Notes: generated by a model from the letters alone, not told the origin. Shown: positions 31,682-41,925, numbered from the stretch's first letter. The stretch: DNA of 64,000 nt from Bacteroidales bacterium (GCA_017546125.1 JAFYXO010000027.1:1-64000), one strand, 5' to 3'. Numbers and translations are program-made.

Positions 31682-33143
31682 AATTGATAAAAAGATAATA
31701 TCCTGCAATATAAACAAAAACAAGCAAACTCCTCACTGCCAATTTCCATCCCAAAGCCAACGCCTCAGGTATCAGCAAGTTAACCCCATAAAGCAGAAGA
31801 CCCGCACCTATAATCAGGAAGATTCTACCCCAATTGTATGGGATCCTGTAGTATTTGTTGCCGAGCAATGTGCTGATTACCAGCATCACCAGGTAGCTTG
31901 CAAAATGGCCCCAGGCTGCTGCCCAATACGAATATTTGGCCAGGAACACCACATTGACCACTGCTGTGACCAATAGACCTGCAAGGGTGATATATATGGC
32001 ATAAGAAGATTTGTCAGACAGCTTGTACCACATCGAGACATTGAAGAGCATTCCGAGCATCATATAAGCGAGAAGCATAATGGGGACTATCCCCATCCCC
32101 ACTCTGAAATCTGCCCCCACCACAAACTGTATAATATCGATGTAGAAGATAATCCCGAGAAAAACGAGCATACAGAATGCGACAAAATACTCCATCACCT
32201 GGGCATACAGCTCCTTGGAACCTTTGTCCCTGGCTCTTGCAAAGAAAAATGGCTCCGCAGCAAACCTGAACATCTGGACAAAAAGGGACATTATCACCGC
32301 CACTTTTACAGCCGCCTGATAAATACCCAGATCGGATCTCCATAAGGTGTCATCCACATTGAAATATCTGAAAAGTATCCTATCCAGAAAGTCGTTCATC
32401 ACCCCAGGCAAACCTGCAATCATCAATGGGAGTGAATATTTCATCAACCCTCTCCACACCTTTGCGTCAAGATCAAACTTCAGCTTGAGTATATCCGGAA
32501 CAAATAGCAGAAGTGCCACCACACAGCTCACACAGATAGAGAAAATCGGGTATGAAAAGTCTGGGGTGGCCGACACGAATTTCAGCAGGAATGTATCGGG
32601 ATGGGCAGCCGCAAAACCTGGAAACCAGAGGAAAAGCAGGACATTTGACCCCACTTCGGTAAGGATCTTCGTGGTCTTGAAAATTGCGAATTTCCACGCC
32701 TTGGTCTCAAATCTCAGCTTCGCAAATAGAATCGCTGTGAAGGAGTCTATCGACAATATCAGACCTATGTAGACATAGCATAGGTAGTAGCCGGAATAAC
32801 CCATCGCCACAGAGATGGAATCTCCGAAGAAGATCATCACCAGAAGGAAGAGCAGTGAAAGGGCCGAGACCGAAACCAATGCTGTAGAGAAGACCTGAAC
32901 AGGTTTTGCCCCCTCCTTGTTTGCAAATCTGAAACAACCTGTCTCCAACCCGAGTGTAAGTGCCACCTGAAGCACCGCAATATAGGCCATGAATTCGGTC
33001 AGCACACCATAGTCGGTGGTGGTCAGATAGTATGTGTAAAGGGGAAGGAACAAAAAGTTTATAAATCGGGCCAAGATGGTACTCACCCCGTATATAGCGG
33101 TCTCCCCCGCCAGTTTTTTCAATATGCTGCTGTTTGCACCCAT
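31647..33143 (-). CDS. MOP-superfamily polysaccharide flippase
   Basis: A 498-residue membrane protein with 12-14 predicted helices, of the polysaccharide transport (PST/Wzx-like) branch of the MOP exporter superfamily. The N-terminus ([38 protein letters not shown]) is the conserved first repeat. Such proteins flip lipid-linked sugars, for O-antigen, capsule or peptidoglycan-type substrates. It starts 1 base after the patatin-barrel gene and overlaps dut, placing it in an envelope operon with murF; a lipid II-related or surface glycan role is possible but not shown. Confidence 0.85.
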   Translation of the reverse strand: MGANSSILKKLAGETAIYGVSTILARFINFLFLPLYTYYLTTTDYGVLTEFMAYIAVLQVALTLGLETGCFRFANKEGAKPVQVFSTALVSVSALSLLFLLVMIFFGDSISVAMGYSGYYLCYVYIGLILSIDSFTAILFAKLRFETKAWKFAIFKTTKILTEVGSNVLLFLWFPGFAAAHPDTFLLKFVSATPDFSYPIFSICVSCVVALLLFVPDILKLKFDLDAKVWRGLMKYSLPLMIAGLPGVMNDFLDRILFRYFNVDDTLWRSDLGIYQAAVKVAVIMSLFVQMFRFAAEPFFFARARDKGSKELYAQVMEYFVAFCMLVFLGIIFYIDIIQFVVGADFRVGMGIVPIMLLAYMMLGMLFNVSMWYKLSDKSSYAIYITLAGLLVTAVVNVVFLAKYSYWAAAWGHFASYLVMLVISTLLGNKYYRIPYNWGRIFLIIGAGLLLYGVNLLIPEALALGWKLAVRSLLVFVYIAGYYLFINYGSKNSKQVEV

Positions 33144-33144
33144 T

Positions 33145-35472
33145 TTAATTTCTCAAACCTCTCGCTTTAAACAATAGGAATCCAAGATTCAACTGTGGAT
33201 AAAATTTGGTATCTGCTTTCTGATAATATGCACAAGAGAGGGTCACAGGTCCGAAAGGGGACTGCCATACCAGAGCGGCATCTCCCAACAGATTTCCAAG
33301 TGGCAACGGGTCAGAGAAATCGTACTGACCACCACCCTTCTCGATTATCTCCTTGTATGGCTGGAAGTAACCTACCGCCACCCTCAACGAAAAGCTCTCC
33401 CCGAATTTGAAGATAGGTGTAAGGGTCATCCCTGCATAAATTGGGGCCCTATACCCCTCCAGAAGCAATGTGCGGCTATGCACTGTAGGTGTGTATGCAG
33501 GCGACAACAGCACTGTGGAGATATAATCACCCATCCTGATAGGATTCGAGAGGACCACATTTGCATTGAACCCGAGCGAAAGCCATTTGGAAATATTGTA
33601 ATAGTTGTCCACCCTCAAATCTATGATCACACTGTGTTTCTCCGGGTTATATGAGGCTGGGAACTTGTGCTCCACAGAGTGAGACCCGGGGATAAAGAGC
33701 TCTTTACCATACACATATCTGAGGTCTATATGTCTCTGTTTACCCTCTGTGGGATAGAGTTTATAGTTCAGTGTATTCTGCTCGAACAATATCCTTGGGG
33801 TAAAATAGAAAAACTCAGTCCTGTCTTTGGTATCATACTTGGTGTATGAATTGGTAGGGTAATAGTCATAGTGGTTATAACCCACTGTACCGCCTACATT
33901 TACCATAAAGCCATGCCTCTCGGATAGTGGCATACCGACATTCACAGTGCCGTACACCTCTGTCTCCATTACATTTCTGGCAAGCGTTGTCTCAAAAATA
34001 GGGCTCTGGTTGCTGGAGAGATAGTCAAATCTGTGCCCCACCACATCCAGTTCCACAAAGCTCAGCGGATCAAAAGTGAGGTCCTTCCTCAATGAGAGGT
34101 CTGCCCCCACATAGAGCTGTCCCACATTGATATTCATTGCCGCCCGGTAAGGGTGTTTGTCCATATCCTGATATGAAATACCCACATACCCCTGAAGCAG
34201 GGATGATGAGGATATATTGCCTCCGGCAGAGAGTGTGACTCCCCTCTTTTTGGTCGCCATAATATTGAGTGTGAAGAGAGAGTCCACAGGGTCAAATTTG
34301 GCAGTAGGGTAAAAGGTGTTCACTGTCTTGGCGGCTGTAACTTTGTAATACCCCCTCTTGGCCTGATTGAACGAGAAAGTATCCCTTCCGAGGGTAATGG
34401 TACGGGAGATATACTCCTTCTCCAATGAGTCGAGATCCCCCTCAATAACGAGTTCATCAAAAATCAGAGCAGGGCACCTTTTCCTGAAAGCGAGCCTCAT
34501 ACTGTCCACCTCAGCCTTGCTCCTCTCCCTGGTGATCCTCTCCTTCAAGCCCGGGATATATTTCATTGCATCATTGTAGCCCTTCTCCATTATCTCATCC
34601 ACTGCCTGAAAATCCATCAGACCATAATCATCGTACTCACCGGTGATTACAACCCCCTGCTCGACAGGGATATTGTAGTCCGAATCTACAGAGACCATAA
34701 GCTCTATCATTCCGAACGGATCATCATCTTCAAATGTCATAGCATCCCCCTTCACACATTTGGAGCCTATCAGGTAATCGGGGTTGTGAATCTCCTTCAT
34801 CAACTGCCATGGGAAGTTATTGTAAAATCCCCCGTCAAAAAGGAGAGTGGAGTCTATAACGATAGGTTTGAAATATGCGGGGAATGTCATTGATGCCCTG
34901 ATAGCCGACCCCAGGTCTCCCGATGTGCTGACATACTCTTTCTTGTTTGAAATATCTGCCGCAACGCAGAAGAAAGGGACCATCAGTTTGTTGAAGTCGT
35001 ACTCTGCCGCCGCAGAGGATGTTCCGAAGAGCTGCACCACCGCCAAATCCATAGGATACGGGGATACGATACTTGTGGGGAGAGATGGTTTCAGCCCGTC
35101 GAACTGGCCATTTTTGTCATAGTCCTTTCTCAGGTTCACATTCAGCATCGCAGGGGTATTGTCCGTCTGATACATGAATGTGGAGAAATCACGCTCCTGC
35201 TTCCCTTTGTACCATGAGAGGAACCTGTCAGATTTTATTATGTAGACCATATCATCTACAGAGAGGCCGATAGAATACATACCACCCACAATGGCCCCCA
35301 TGGATGTACCTGCGATATAATCGATGGGGATATTATTCTCCTCCAGCGCCTTTATCACACCCAGATGGGAGAGTCCTTTCGCACCACCTCCGCTAAGTAC
35401 CAGTCCCACAGATTGGGAAAAGAGGGAAAATGAGGACAAAAAAACTGCTATGAATATGGTAATTCTTCTCAT
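33145..35472 (-). CDS. Patatin-like phospholipase with outer membrane barrel
   Basis: A 775-residue PlpD/type V-like protein. A signal peptide (1-20) precedes the patatin domain (about 22-310): oxyanion glycines SGGGAKGLSHLG (27-38), nucleophile S57 in GTSMG, and the catalytic aspartate in LLFDGGFYNN near 213. Then come a POTRA-like segment (about 325-400) and a 16-strand Omp85-type barrel (about 410-775) with PTEGKQRHIDLRY and a C-terminal LGFLLFKARGLRN. The family carries lipase activity to the outer membrane or outside. It heads the operon patatin, flippase, dut, murF. A TACCTTTA -7-like box lies at 35506-35513 on this strand. Confidence 0.88.
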   Translation of the reverse strand: MRRITIFIAVFLSSFSLFSQSVGLVLSGGGAKGLSHLGVIKALEENNIPIDYIAGTSMGAIVGGMYSIGLSVDDMVYIIKSDRFLSWYKGKQERDFSTFMYQTDNTPAMLNVNLRKDYDKNGQFDGLKPSLPTSIVSPYPMDLAVVQLFGTSSAAAEYDFNKLMVPFFCVAADISNKKEYVSTSGDLGSAIRASMTFPAYFKPIVIDSTLLFDGGFYNNFPWQLMKEIHNPDYLIGSKCVKGDAMTFEDDDPFGMIELMVSVDSDYNIPVEQGVVITGEYDDYGLMDFQAVDEIMEKGYNDAMKYIPGLKERITRERSKAEVDSMRLAFRKRCPALIFDELVIEGDLDSLEKEYISRTITLGRDTFSFNQAKRGYYKVTAAKTVNTFYPTAKFDPVDSLFTLNIMATKKRGVTLSAGGNISSSSLLQGYVGISYQDMDKHPYRAAMNINVGQLYVGADLSLRKDLTFDPLSFVELDVVGHRFDYLSSNQSPIFETTLARNVMETEVYGTVNVGMPLSERHGFMVNVGGTVGYNHYDYYPTNSYTKYDTKDRTEFFYFTPRILFEQNTLNYKLYPTEGKQRHIDLRYVYGKELFIPGSHSVEHKFPASYNPEKHSVIIDLRVDNYYNISKWLSLGFNANVVLSNPIRMGDYISTVLLSPAYTPTVHSRTLLLEGYRAPIYAGMTLTPIFKFGESFSLRVAVGYFQPYKEIIEKGGGQYDFSDPLPLGNLLGDAALVWQSPFGPVTLSCAYYQKADTKFYPQLNLGFLLFKARGLRN

Positions 35473-35479
35473 TTTGCAC

Positions 35480-35513
35480 TATATTTGCTAAATATATTTG
35501 CAGTGGTAAAGGT
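35480..35513. promoter_or_regulatory. Divergent promoter region, patatin and cyclophilin
   Basis: Two TATATTTG boxes on the plus strand (35480-35487 and 35493-35500) precede the cyclophilin gene. TACCTTTA on the minus strand (35506-35513, one mismatch to consensus) precedes the patatin gene. No clear -33 boxes were found. Confidence 0.5.
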
Positions 35514-35536
35514 ACAAAAAAACAGATAAAGAAGTC

Positions 35537-36199
35537 ATGAAAACTAAAATTATTACACTACTGATGATCCTCCCTCTATTGGTTGCATCTTGCGGCAACA
35601 ACAAGTCTAAAAAGGGGGAAACCAAAGAAGAAACTAAAGAACAGATTAAAGATATGGAAACCAAACTATCATTTGCACCGGAATCTCTTCCAGAAGAGCC
35701 TATTTTCGAGATTATTACATCTGAAGGCACCATCACAGTACTTCTATATAAGGATACCCCTCTTCACAGGGACAACTTTGTAAAACTTGCAGCTGAAAAC
35801 TTCTATGACAACATTTTGTTCCATAGAGTTATCAATGGATTTATGATTCAGGTGGGCGACCCATTGACCAAAGATCCTGCCAACGCCCCTAAATTCGGAA
35901 CAGGTGGTCCGGGCTATACAGTCCCTGCTGAGTTCGTAGCAGAACACAACCACAAGAAAGGTGCACTTGCAGCGGCAAGACTTGGCGATATGGCCAACCC
36001 TAAGAGGGCTTCATCAGGTTCACAATTCTACATCGTTCAGGACGAGAGGACCTGCGCCCAACTCGACGGAGCATACACTGTATTCGGAGAGACTTTGGAC
36101 GGCTTCGAAGTTATCGACAAGATCGCCTCTGTACAGACCGATCAAAGGGACAGACCTCTTAAAGACATTAAGATTATCACCATTAAGCCTGTACTATAA
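35537..36199 (+). CDS. Cyclophilin-type peptidyl-prolyl isomerase lipoprotein
   Basis: A 220-residue PPIase. The lipoprotein signal ends in LVASC (C15), followed by a charged linker. The cyclophilin domain runs from about 55 (FEIITSEGTITVLLYKD), with NFYDNILFHRVINGFMIQ (the catalytic arginine is in FHRV), GSQFYIVQ and LDGAYTVFGETLDG. It probably assists folding in the periplasm or at the outer membrane. Its stop shares one base with the next start (TAATG), so it is co-translated with an RND pump. Confidence 0.92.
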   Translation: MKTKIITLLMILPLLVASCGNNKSKKGETKEETKEQIKDMETKLSFAPESLPEEPIFEIITSEGTITVLLYKDTPLHRDNFVKLAAENFYDNILFHRVINGFMIQVGDPLTKDPANAPKFGTGGPGYTVPAEFVAEHNHKKGALAAARLGDMANPKRASSGSQFYIVQDERTCAQLDGAYTVFGETLDGFEVIDKIASVQTDQRDRPLKDIKIITIKPVL

Positions 36200-37302
36200 T
36201 GAAAAGAATATTGATTGGGATGATTTTGTTTTCATCCCTTTCTTTTGTCTCGTGCAAAAGTAAAACAGAATCTGTACAGACCCCACCTGAGTACAAGACC
36301 AAGCTTATCGATACCACCACAGCTGTGGTATATTCGGAGTATTCGGCCGTACTGCAGAGTGAAGCGGTAGTGGAGATCAGACCCAAGGTGACAGGATACC
36401 TGTCCAAGATAGCGGTAAATGAAGGCCAATGGGTAACTAAAGGGACACTTCTGTTCAAAATTGATGACGCAGATTTCGCACAGAAGGTAAACTCCGCAAA
36501 AGCGGGCGTCCAGGCGGCTAAAGCCAACAGGGACAACGCCCTTCTTGAAGTGAAGAAACTGACCCCTCTTGTACAGAAGGGGATTATCAGCCCATTTGAG
36601 CTTGAGGCAAGACAAGGCAACCTTGATGCAGCAGAGGCAGCATTGGTTCAGGCAGAGGCAGCACTTGCCGATGCGAAAATCAACCTTGGCTACACCTCAA
36701 TAACTGCTCCCACATCCGGAGTATTGAGCAGAATCGAGGTCCGCGTAGGATCTTTGATCGGACCATCAAATGCATCACCACTCACCACCATATCGGGCGA
36801 CGGCGATGTATTCGCATATTTCTCCTTTGACGAGAAAAACCTTGCACCTCTCAGAAGGGCAAGATTCAACAGCGGAGAGCACAACCCTGCAGGCAAATCC
36901 AACATTGAGCTGATTCTGGCTGACGGCCAGCAATACCAGCACAAAGGTAAAATGGAGTCCGCTTCAGGTATCATCGACAGAACCACCGGTTCTATCCAAT
37001 TGAAGGTGGTATTCCCGAATCCTGACAACGAGATCCTGTCAGGAAGCAGCGGAGTTGTGAAGATCCCTGCCACATACAAAGGGTGCATCACAGTGCCACA
37101 GAGTGCCACATACGAGCTTCAGGACAAGATAATGATCTATGTGGTAAATTCAGACAACACAGTTACCAGGAAGATCATCACCATAGAGGGTACTTCCGGA
37201 AAAGACTATGTGGTATCATCAGGTCTCAAAACAGGAGACAGAATCGTAATTGAAGGTGCAGACAAACTTAAAGACGGTATGTCTATCACCCCTAAAGAGT
37301 AA
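36199..37302 (+). CDS. RND efflux periplasmic adaptor (MFP)
   Basis: A 367-residue membrane fusion protein. A lipoprotein signal ends in SFVSC, followed by a lipoyl half (VEIRPKVTGYLSKIAVNEGQWV), a coiled-coil hairpin (about 95-150, SAKAGVQAAKANRDNALLEV), the second lipoyl half (TSITAPTSGVLSRIEVRVG), a beta-barrel domain and a membrane-proximal domain. It links the inner membrane pump (5 bases downstream) to the outer membrane channel. AcrA/MexA type, so a hydrophobic drug or toxic-compound pump is likely; the substrate is not readable. Confidence 0.92.
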   Translation: MKRILIGMILFSSLSFVSCKSKTESVQTPPEYKTKLIDTTTAVVYSEYSAVLQSEAVVEIRPKVTGYLSKIAVNEGQWVTKGTLLFKIDDADFAQKVNSAKAGVQAAKANRDNALLEVKKLTPLVQKGIISPFELEARQGNLDAAEAALVQAEAALADAKINLGYTSITAPTSGVLSRIEVRVGSLIGPSNASPLTTISGDGDVFAYFSFDEKNLAPLRRARFNSGEHNPAGKSNIELILADGQQYQHKGKMESASGIIDRTTGSIQLKVVFPNPDNEILSGSSGVVKIPATYKGCITVPQSATYELQDKIMIYVVNSDNTVTRKIITIEGTSGKDYVVSSGLKTGDRIVIEGADKLKDGMSITPKE

Positions 37303-37307
37303 AAAAG

Positions 37308-40300
37308 ATGGCTAAGAATATGTTTTTGAAACGGCCGGTCCTATCTACGGTCATTTCAATATTGATAGTGATACTGGGTGTATTGGGACTCGTCTCATTG
37401 CCCATCACATCATACCCCAACATCGCATCCCCCATGGTGCAGGTCACAGCCCAGTACCCGGGAGCAAATGCTGAGGTGGTCCTCAAGAGCGTGATTGCCC
37501 CCTTGGAGGAGCAGATCAACGGCGTCGAGGGGATGACATACATCTCTTCTTCCGCCGGCAACGACGGTAGCGCCACCATCAAAGTGTATTTCGAGCTTGG
37601 GACAAATGCAGATATGGCTGCAGTCAATGTACAGAACCGTGTCTCTGCCGCATCGAGCAAACTCCCATCAGCTGTAACATCGTACGGTGTCACCACCGAG
37701 AAGATGCAGAACACCATCCTCCTCATGCTTTCGGTCTACTCCGAAAACCCCGAATTCGACCAGACATTTGTAGAGAACTACGTCCGCATCAATGTGTTCC
37801 CTGAACTTCAGCGCACCAACGGTGTGGGACGACTCAATGTGTTTGGAGCAGGCGACTACGCCATCCGCATCTGGCTTGACCCCGACAAGATGTCCATGCT
37901 CAACCTTATGCCGAGCGACATCACCGCAGCACTGCAGGAGCAGAACATAGAGGCTGCACCGGGCAAATTCGGTGAGAACAGCGACGTCGCATTCGAGTAC
38001 ACTATCAAGTACAAAGGAAAATTCACCGACCCGAAACAATATGAGGATATCGTATTGAAAGCGTTCCCTGACGGAAGGATACTCAAACTAAAAGATGTGG
38101 CCAGAGTGGAACTTGGCTCATTCAACTACTCGGTGAAAAACAGCGCATTCGGCTGCCCTAGTATCAGTATGGCCGCATACCAGATGGCCGGATCCAATGC
38201 ACAGGTGGTGGTGAATGACCTCCTCAACAAGATGGAGACTCTATCTGAGGATTTCCCTGAGGGGATGAAGTGGATTGCCCCATACAACACCAACAAATTC
38301 CTCGACGCATCCATACACCACGTATTGAAGACCCTATTTGAGGCCTTCATCCTGGTATTCCTAGTAGTGTTTGTGTTCTTGCAGGATCTCAAATCTACCA
38401 TTATTCCGAGTATCTCGGCACTTGTGGCCCTTATCGGCACCATGTTCTGCCTGGTATTGTTCGGATTTACCATAAATATGCTGACCCTCTTCGCTCTGGT
38501 TCTGGCGATTGGAATTGTGGTCGACGACGCCATTGTCGTCGTCGAGGCTGTCCACGCAAAACTGCAGGAGGGATACAAGAGCTCATACGAGGCCACAGAG
38601 AGTGCAATGGGTGAGATTCAAGGTGCTATCATCTCCATCTCACTGGTGATGTCTGCAGTATTTATCCCTGTCAGCTTCATGACCGGATCTACAGGTGTAT
38701 TCTACCAGCAGTTTGCCCTGACCCTCGCCTGCTCAGTGATATTGTCGGCTATCAACGCATTGACCCTCAGCCCCGTGATGTGTGCCATCTTTATCAAACC
38801 GCACCACCACGCAGATGGGGAGAAGGTGTCTTTCGGCAAGAGACTGGCCAACAGCTTCAATGCCGCATTTGACTCTATGACCAATAAATACGGAAATGTC
38901 CTTTCACTATTCTCAAGAAAGAAGATTATACCCGTATCGATACTTGCAGCATTCGCCATCATAGCTGTCGTTCTGATGAAAAATACCCCTACCGGCTTCA
39001 TCCCGAATGAGGACCAGGGTATCGTGATGGTGGACTTGTCGATGCCGGCAGGTACATCACTTGAAAGGACAGACGAGATCCTGTCTGAAATCGACTCGAT
39101 ATGCGGAACACACCCTGTAGTGGTGGACCGTATGTGTGTGACAGGAAGCAGTCTGATGAACGATGCTGTAGGAAGTTCGTATGGCCTTATAGTTATGTCA
39201 CTGAAAGACTGGGAAGAGAGAGAGGGTATCACCATCAAGGATGTGATCCGTGAACTTACCCAGAAAGTTTCCCACATCAGAGACGGCAAGATCATCTTCT
39301 TTGTACCCCCTACTGTACCCGGCTTCGGTATCTCATCAGGTTTTGAGATGCAGCTACAGGACAAGAGTGGCGGCTCCCTCGAAAAATTCTATGAGGTACA
39401 GCAGAACTATATCCAGAAGCTCTCAGAAAGGGAGGAGATCCAGTACGCCACATCTTCATTCAACATCAACTTCCCACAATACGAATTTGATGTCAATGTG
39501 GACAAATGCAAACTTGCAGGTGTAAGGGTAAGCGATGTATTCAATACACTGCAGGCATACTACGGATCATCTATCGTATCAGACTTCAACAGATTCAACA
39601 AATATTACAGGGTTCTTATCCAGGCTGAACCAAAAAGCAGGGAGAACCTGATGTCGATAAATGGTGTCAAGGTCAGAAACTCGTCAGGCGAGATGGTCCC
39701 TATCTCCACTTTGGTCAATTTCAAGAGGGTATACGGACCGGAACTGCTCAACAGGTACAACCTCTACACATCGACCACCATCACAGGTTCACCGGCTGCC
39801 GGATATTCTTCGGGTGATGCCATCAATGCTATCAGAGAGGTGGCTGCAGAGGTACTTCCTACCGGATACGGATACGATTTCTCAGGTATGACCCGTGAGG
39901 AGATCGCTTCGTCAGGTCAGCAGGGGATAATCTTCCTGTTGTGCTTCATATTTGTATTCCTCATCCTGTCGGCACAGTATGAAAGCTATATCCTCCCATG
40001 GTCTGTACTGATCTCACTTGTAATCGGTGTGGCCGGAGTATATATCTTCATAAATATGGTGGGCATTGAGAGCAACATCTATGTGCAAGTGGCGCTGATT
40101 ATGCTTATCGGTCTGCTCGCCAAAAACGGTATCCTTATCGTCGAGTTCGCCAAACAGCGATATGAATCTGGTGCCGGTGTGGTAGAGGCCGCCATAAGTG
40201 GTGCAAAAGCCCGCTTGAGACCTATCCTTATGACCTCATTCGCATTCATATTCGGACTTGTGCCTCTATGCATGTCCAGTGGAGCGGGTGCAGTGGGCAA

Positions 40301-40427
40301 CGTTTCGATCGGTATCGCCGCTGTGGGGGGTATGTTTATCGGTACCCTTTTCGGAGTATTCGTCATTCCGATCATGTATATTATCTTCCAGAATCTGGAT
40401 AGTAAACTTAGCAAGAAGAAAGCATGA
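37308..40427 (+). CDS. RND efflux pump permease (HAE-1, AcrB-like)
   Basis: A 1039-residue proton-driven RND transporter with 12 helices and two large periplasmic loops. The N-terminus shows FLKRPVLSTVISILIVILG and LPITSYPNIASPMV. The proton relay aspartates sit in IGIVVDDAIVVVEAV (about 402-416). The C-terminal half shows TGFIPNEDQGIVMVDLSMPAG and IMLIGLLAKNGILIVEFAKQ with its relay lysine. The length and the porter-domain motifs fit the hydrophobe/amphiphile efflux class rather than heavy metals. It overlaps the channel gene by 4 bases (ATGA). Confidence 0.95.
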   Translation: MAKNMFLKRPVLSTVISILIVILGVLGLVSLPITSYPNIASPMVQVTAQYPGANAEVVLKSVIAPLEEQINGVEGMTYISSSAGNDGSATIKVYFELGTNADMAAVNVQNRVSAASSKLPSAVTSYGVTTEKMQNTILLMLSVYSENPEFDQTFVENYVRINVFPELQRTNGVGRLNVFGAGDYAIRIWLDPDKMSMLNLMPSDITAALQEQNIEAAPGKFGENSDVAFEYTIKYKGKFTDPKQYEDIVLKAFPDGRILKLKDVARVELGSFNYSVKNSAFGCPSISMAAYQMAGSNAQVVVNDLLNKMETLSEDFPEGMKWIAPYNTNKFLDASIHHVLKTLFEAFILVFLVVFVFLQDLKSTIIPSISALVALIGTMFCLVLFGFTINMLTLFALVLAIGIVVDDAIVVVEAVHAKLQEGYKSSYEATESAMGEIQGAIISISLVMSAVFIPVSFMTGSTGVFYQQFALTLACSVILSAINALTLSPVMCAIFIKPHHHADGEKVSFGKRLANSFNAAFDSMTNKYGNVLSLFSRKKIIPVSILAAFAIIAVVLMKNTPTGFIPNEDQGIVMVDLSMPAGTSLERTDEILSEIDSICGTHPVVVDRMCVTGSSLMNDAVGSSYGLIVMSLKDWEEREGITIKDVIRELTQKVSHIRDGKIIFFVPPTVPGFGISSGFEMQLQDKSGGSLEKFYEVQQNYIQKLSEREEIQYATSSFNINFPQYEFDVNVDKCKLAGVRVSDVFNTLQAYYGSSIVSDFNRFNKYYRVLIQAEPKSRENLMSINGVKVRNSSGEMVPISTLVNFKRVYGPELLNRYNLYTSTTITGSPAAGYSSGDAINAIREVAAEVLPTGYGYDFSGMTREEIASSGQQGIIFLLCFIFVFLILSAQYESYILPWSVLISLVIGVAGVYIFINMVGIESNIYVQVALIMLIGLLAKNGILIVEFAKQRYESGAGVVEAAISGAKARLRPILMTSFAFIFGLVPLCMSSGAGAVGNVSIGIAAVGGMFIGTLFGVFVIPIMYIIFQNLDSKLSKKKA

Positions 40428-41794
40428 AAAAGATAATATTTTTAATAGCCGGAGCTATCCTGATCTCCTCTTGCGCTGTGAAATATCAGCAGCCGGAGGT
40501 GGATGTTGACCACCTGGTCAGGGGTGCCGAGTATACAGACACCACTTTTGACGTCCACAAACTGGACTGGAGGGAATTTTATCAGGACCCCTATCTGGTG
40601 GCACTCATAGACTCCGCATTGATCCACAACTTCGACATGAAGGTGGCCCTTGCCCGCATTGAGCAGGCTGCATCATATTTCAAACAGGGGAAATCTGCAC
40701 TATTCCCATCGCTGAATGCAAATGTCTCCGGTGGATATACCAAGCCTGATCTTGGTTCAAATGCCACACAATATTACTCATTGGGCGCCAGCCTCTCATG
40801 GGAAATAGACATATGGGGGAAGATAAGCAGCGCAAAAAGGGGCAAATACGAGGCATTCCTCGCACAGCAGAGCACCCGAAATGCGATTCAAACGAAGCTT
40901 ATCTCGAGCATTGCGACAGCATATTACTCACTGGTGGTCCTCGATACCGAGAAGCGCTTCATTATAGAAACCATCGAGAACAGAGAGGAGTACCTTGCCA
41001 CAGTCAGGGAGCTTAAAAATGCTGCACAGGTGACCGAAGTGGCTGTTCTTCAGGCAGAGGCACAGCTATTGCTCGCAAAGACCTACCTACCTGATATCGA
41101 GCACGCCATTTTCCAGACCGAGAGCACACTCTCACTACTGCTGGGAGTCCCCCCCATGGAGATTCCGAGGGGAAGCGTCAACTCTCTCGAGGATATCCAC
41201 TTCCCTATAATGGAGGAGATCGGAGTTCCAGCCAAATTGCTCCGCAACAGACCCGATGTCCTTGCAGCTGAACACTCATTGAAAGGGGCTATGGAAGGGT
41301 TCAACAGTGCCAAAGCGGCCATGTACCCATCATTGACCCTCACCGGAAACATCTCCAGCGATGCCACTCAGATATCAAATTGGTTCGCAATGCCAGGATC
41401 CCTTCTATATGGACTTATCGGAGGACTCACCCAACCAATATTCAACGCAAGATCCCTCCGTACCCAGAAAGAGGTCGCCTATCAGGATTACCGGATTGCC
41501 GCCCTCAATTTCCAGGAGTGCGTACTAAAAGCGGGATCTGAGGTATCCAATACCCTGTCATCGCTAAGAAGCGACAGGGAGAAGGTGGGATATATGACCA
41601 AGCAGACCATTGCCTTGGGCAAAGCTTATGAATATTCTGTGGAACTCCTCATCAACGGATATGCAAACTATTTGGATGTTCTAAGTGCACAAGAGGGATT
41701 TTTCAACGCTAAGATAAACTTAATCATGGGGTTACAAGACTGCATAAATGACCATATCGAACTTTATCGCGCACTTGGCGGCGGATGGAATTAA
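40424..41794 (+). CDS. RND efflux outer membrane channel (OprM/NodT type)
   Basis: A 456-residue TolC-like lipoprotein; the signal ends in LISSC (C17). Two outer membrane efflux protein repeats are visible (DPYLVALIDSALIHNFDMKVALARIEQA; then RNRPDVLAAEHSLKGAMEGF). NodT-type features include SLSWEIDIWGKISSAKRGK and GGLTQPIFNARSLRTQKEVA. It completes the tripartite pump. It is followed by a sigma-54-like promoter that begins 3 bases after its stop codon and by a terminator at 41871. Confidence 0.93.
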   Translation: MKKIIFLIAGAILISSCAVKYQQPEVDVDHLVRGAEYTDTTFDVHKLDWREFYQDPYLVALIDSALIHNFDMKVALARIEQAASYFKQGKSALFPSLNANVSGGYTKPDLGSNATQYYSLGASLSWEIDIWGKISSAKRGKYEAFLAQQSTRNAIQTKLISSIATAYYSLVVLDTEKRFIIETIENREEYLATVRELKNAAQVTEVAVLQAEAQLLLAKTYLPDIEHAIFQTESTLSLLLGVPPMEIPRGSVNSLEDIHFPIMEEIGVPAKLLRNRPDVLAAEHSLKGAMEGFNSAKAAMYPSLTLTGNISSDATQISNWFAMPGSLLYGLIGGLTQPIFNARSLRTQKEVAYQDYRIAALNFQECVLKAGSEVSNTLSSLRSDREKVGYMTKQTIALGKAYEYSVELLINGYANYLDVLSAQEGFFNAKINLIMGLQDCINDHIELYRALGGGWN

Positions 41795-41796
41795 GT

Positions 41797-41813
41797 TTGG
41801 CACAGTAATTGCA
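41797..41813 (+). promoter_or_regulatory. Sigma-54 (RpoN) type promoter
   Basis: TTGGCACAGTAATTGCA fits the -24/-12 consensus YTGGCAC-N5-TTGCW with exact spacing. It starts 3 bases after the efflux channel stop codon. Transcription would start near 41824. Such promoters need an enhancer-binding activator. Confidence 0.6.
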
Positions 41814-41823
41814 ACTAGTTTGA

Positions 41824-41900
41824 TCAGATAGATTTTTCATAGATTAAGTTTTAGGTTAAAATAAAGAGCTGGCAGCAAAAAAATGCTGCCTTTTCTTTTT
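41824..41900 (+). ncRNA. Candidate sigma-54-driven small RNA
   Basis: From the predicted start near 41824 an RNA of about 75 nucleotides would end at a perfect 7-bp hairpin (GGCAGCA 41871-41877, six A loop, TGCTGCC 41884-41890) followed by TTTTCTTTTTT. It holds no start codon with a useful frame. The same hairpin would also end read-through from the efflux operon. No known RNA family recognised. Confidence 0.45.
41871..41900 (+). terminator. Terminator ahead of rpsP
   Basis: GGCAGCA, a six-base A loop, TGCTGCC and a T-rich tail. It separates the efflux operon and the candidate small RNA from rpsP. Confidence 0.8.
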
Positions 41901-41917
41901 TATACAAAAAATTTGCC

Positions 41918-41925
41918 TACATTTG
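41918..41925 (+). promoter_or_regulatory. -7 box of the rpsP-rimM operon
   Basis: TACATTTG matches TAnnTTTG, with a T-rich -33 region. A TAAGGAGG stretch lies at 41946-41953, about 36 bases before the ATG, so it is too far off to be the rpsP ribosome site. Confidence 0.65.
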
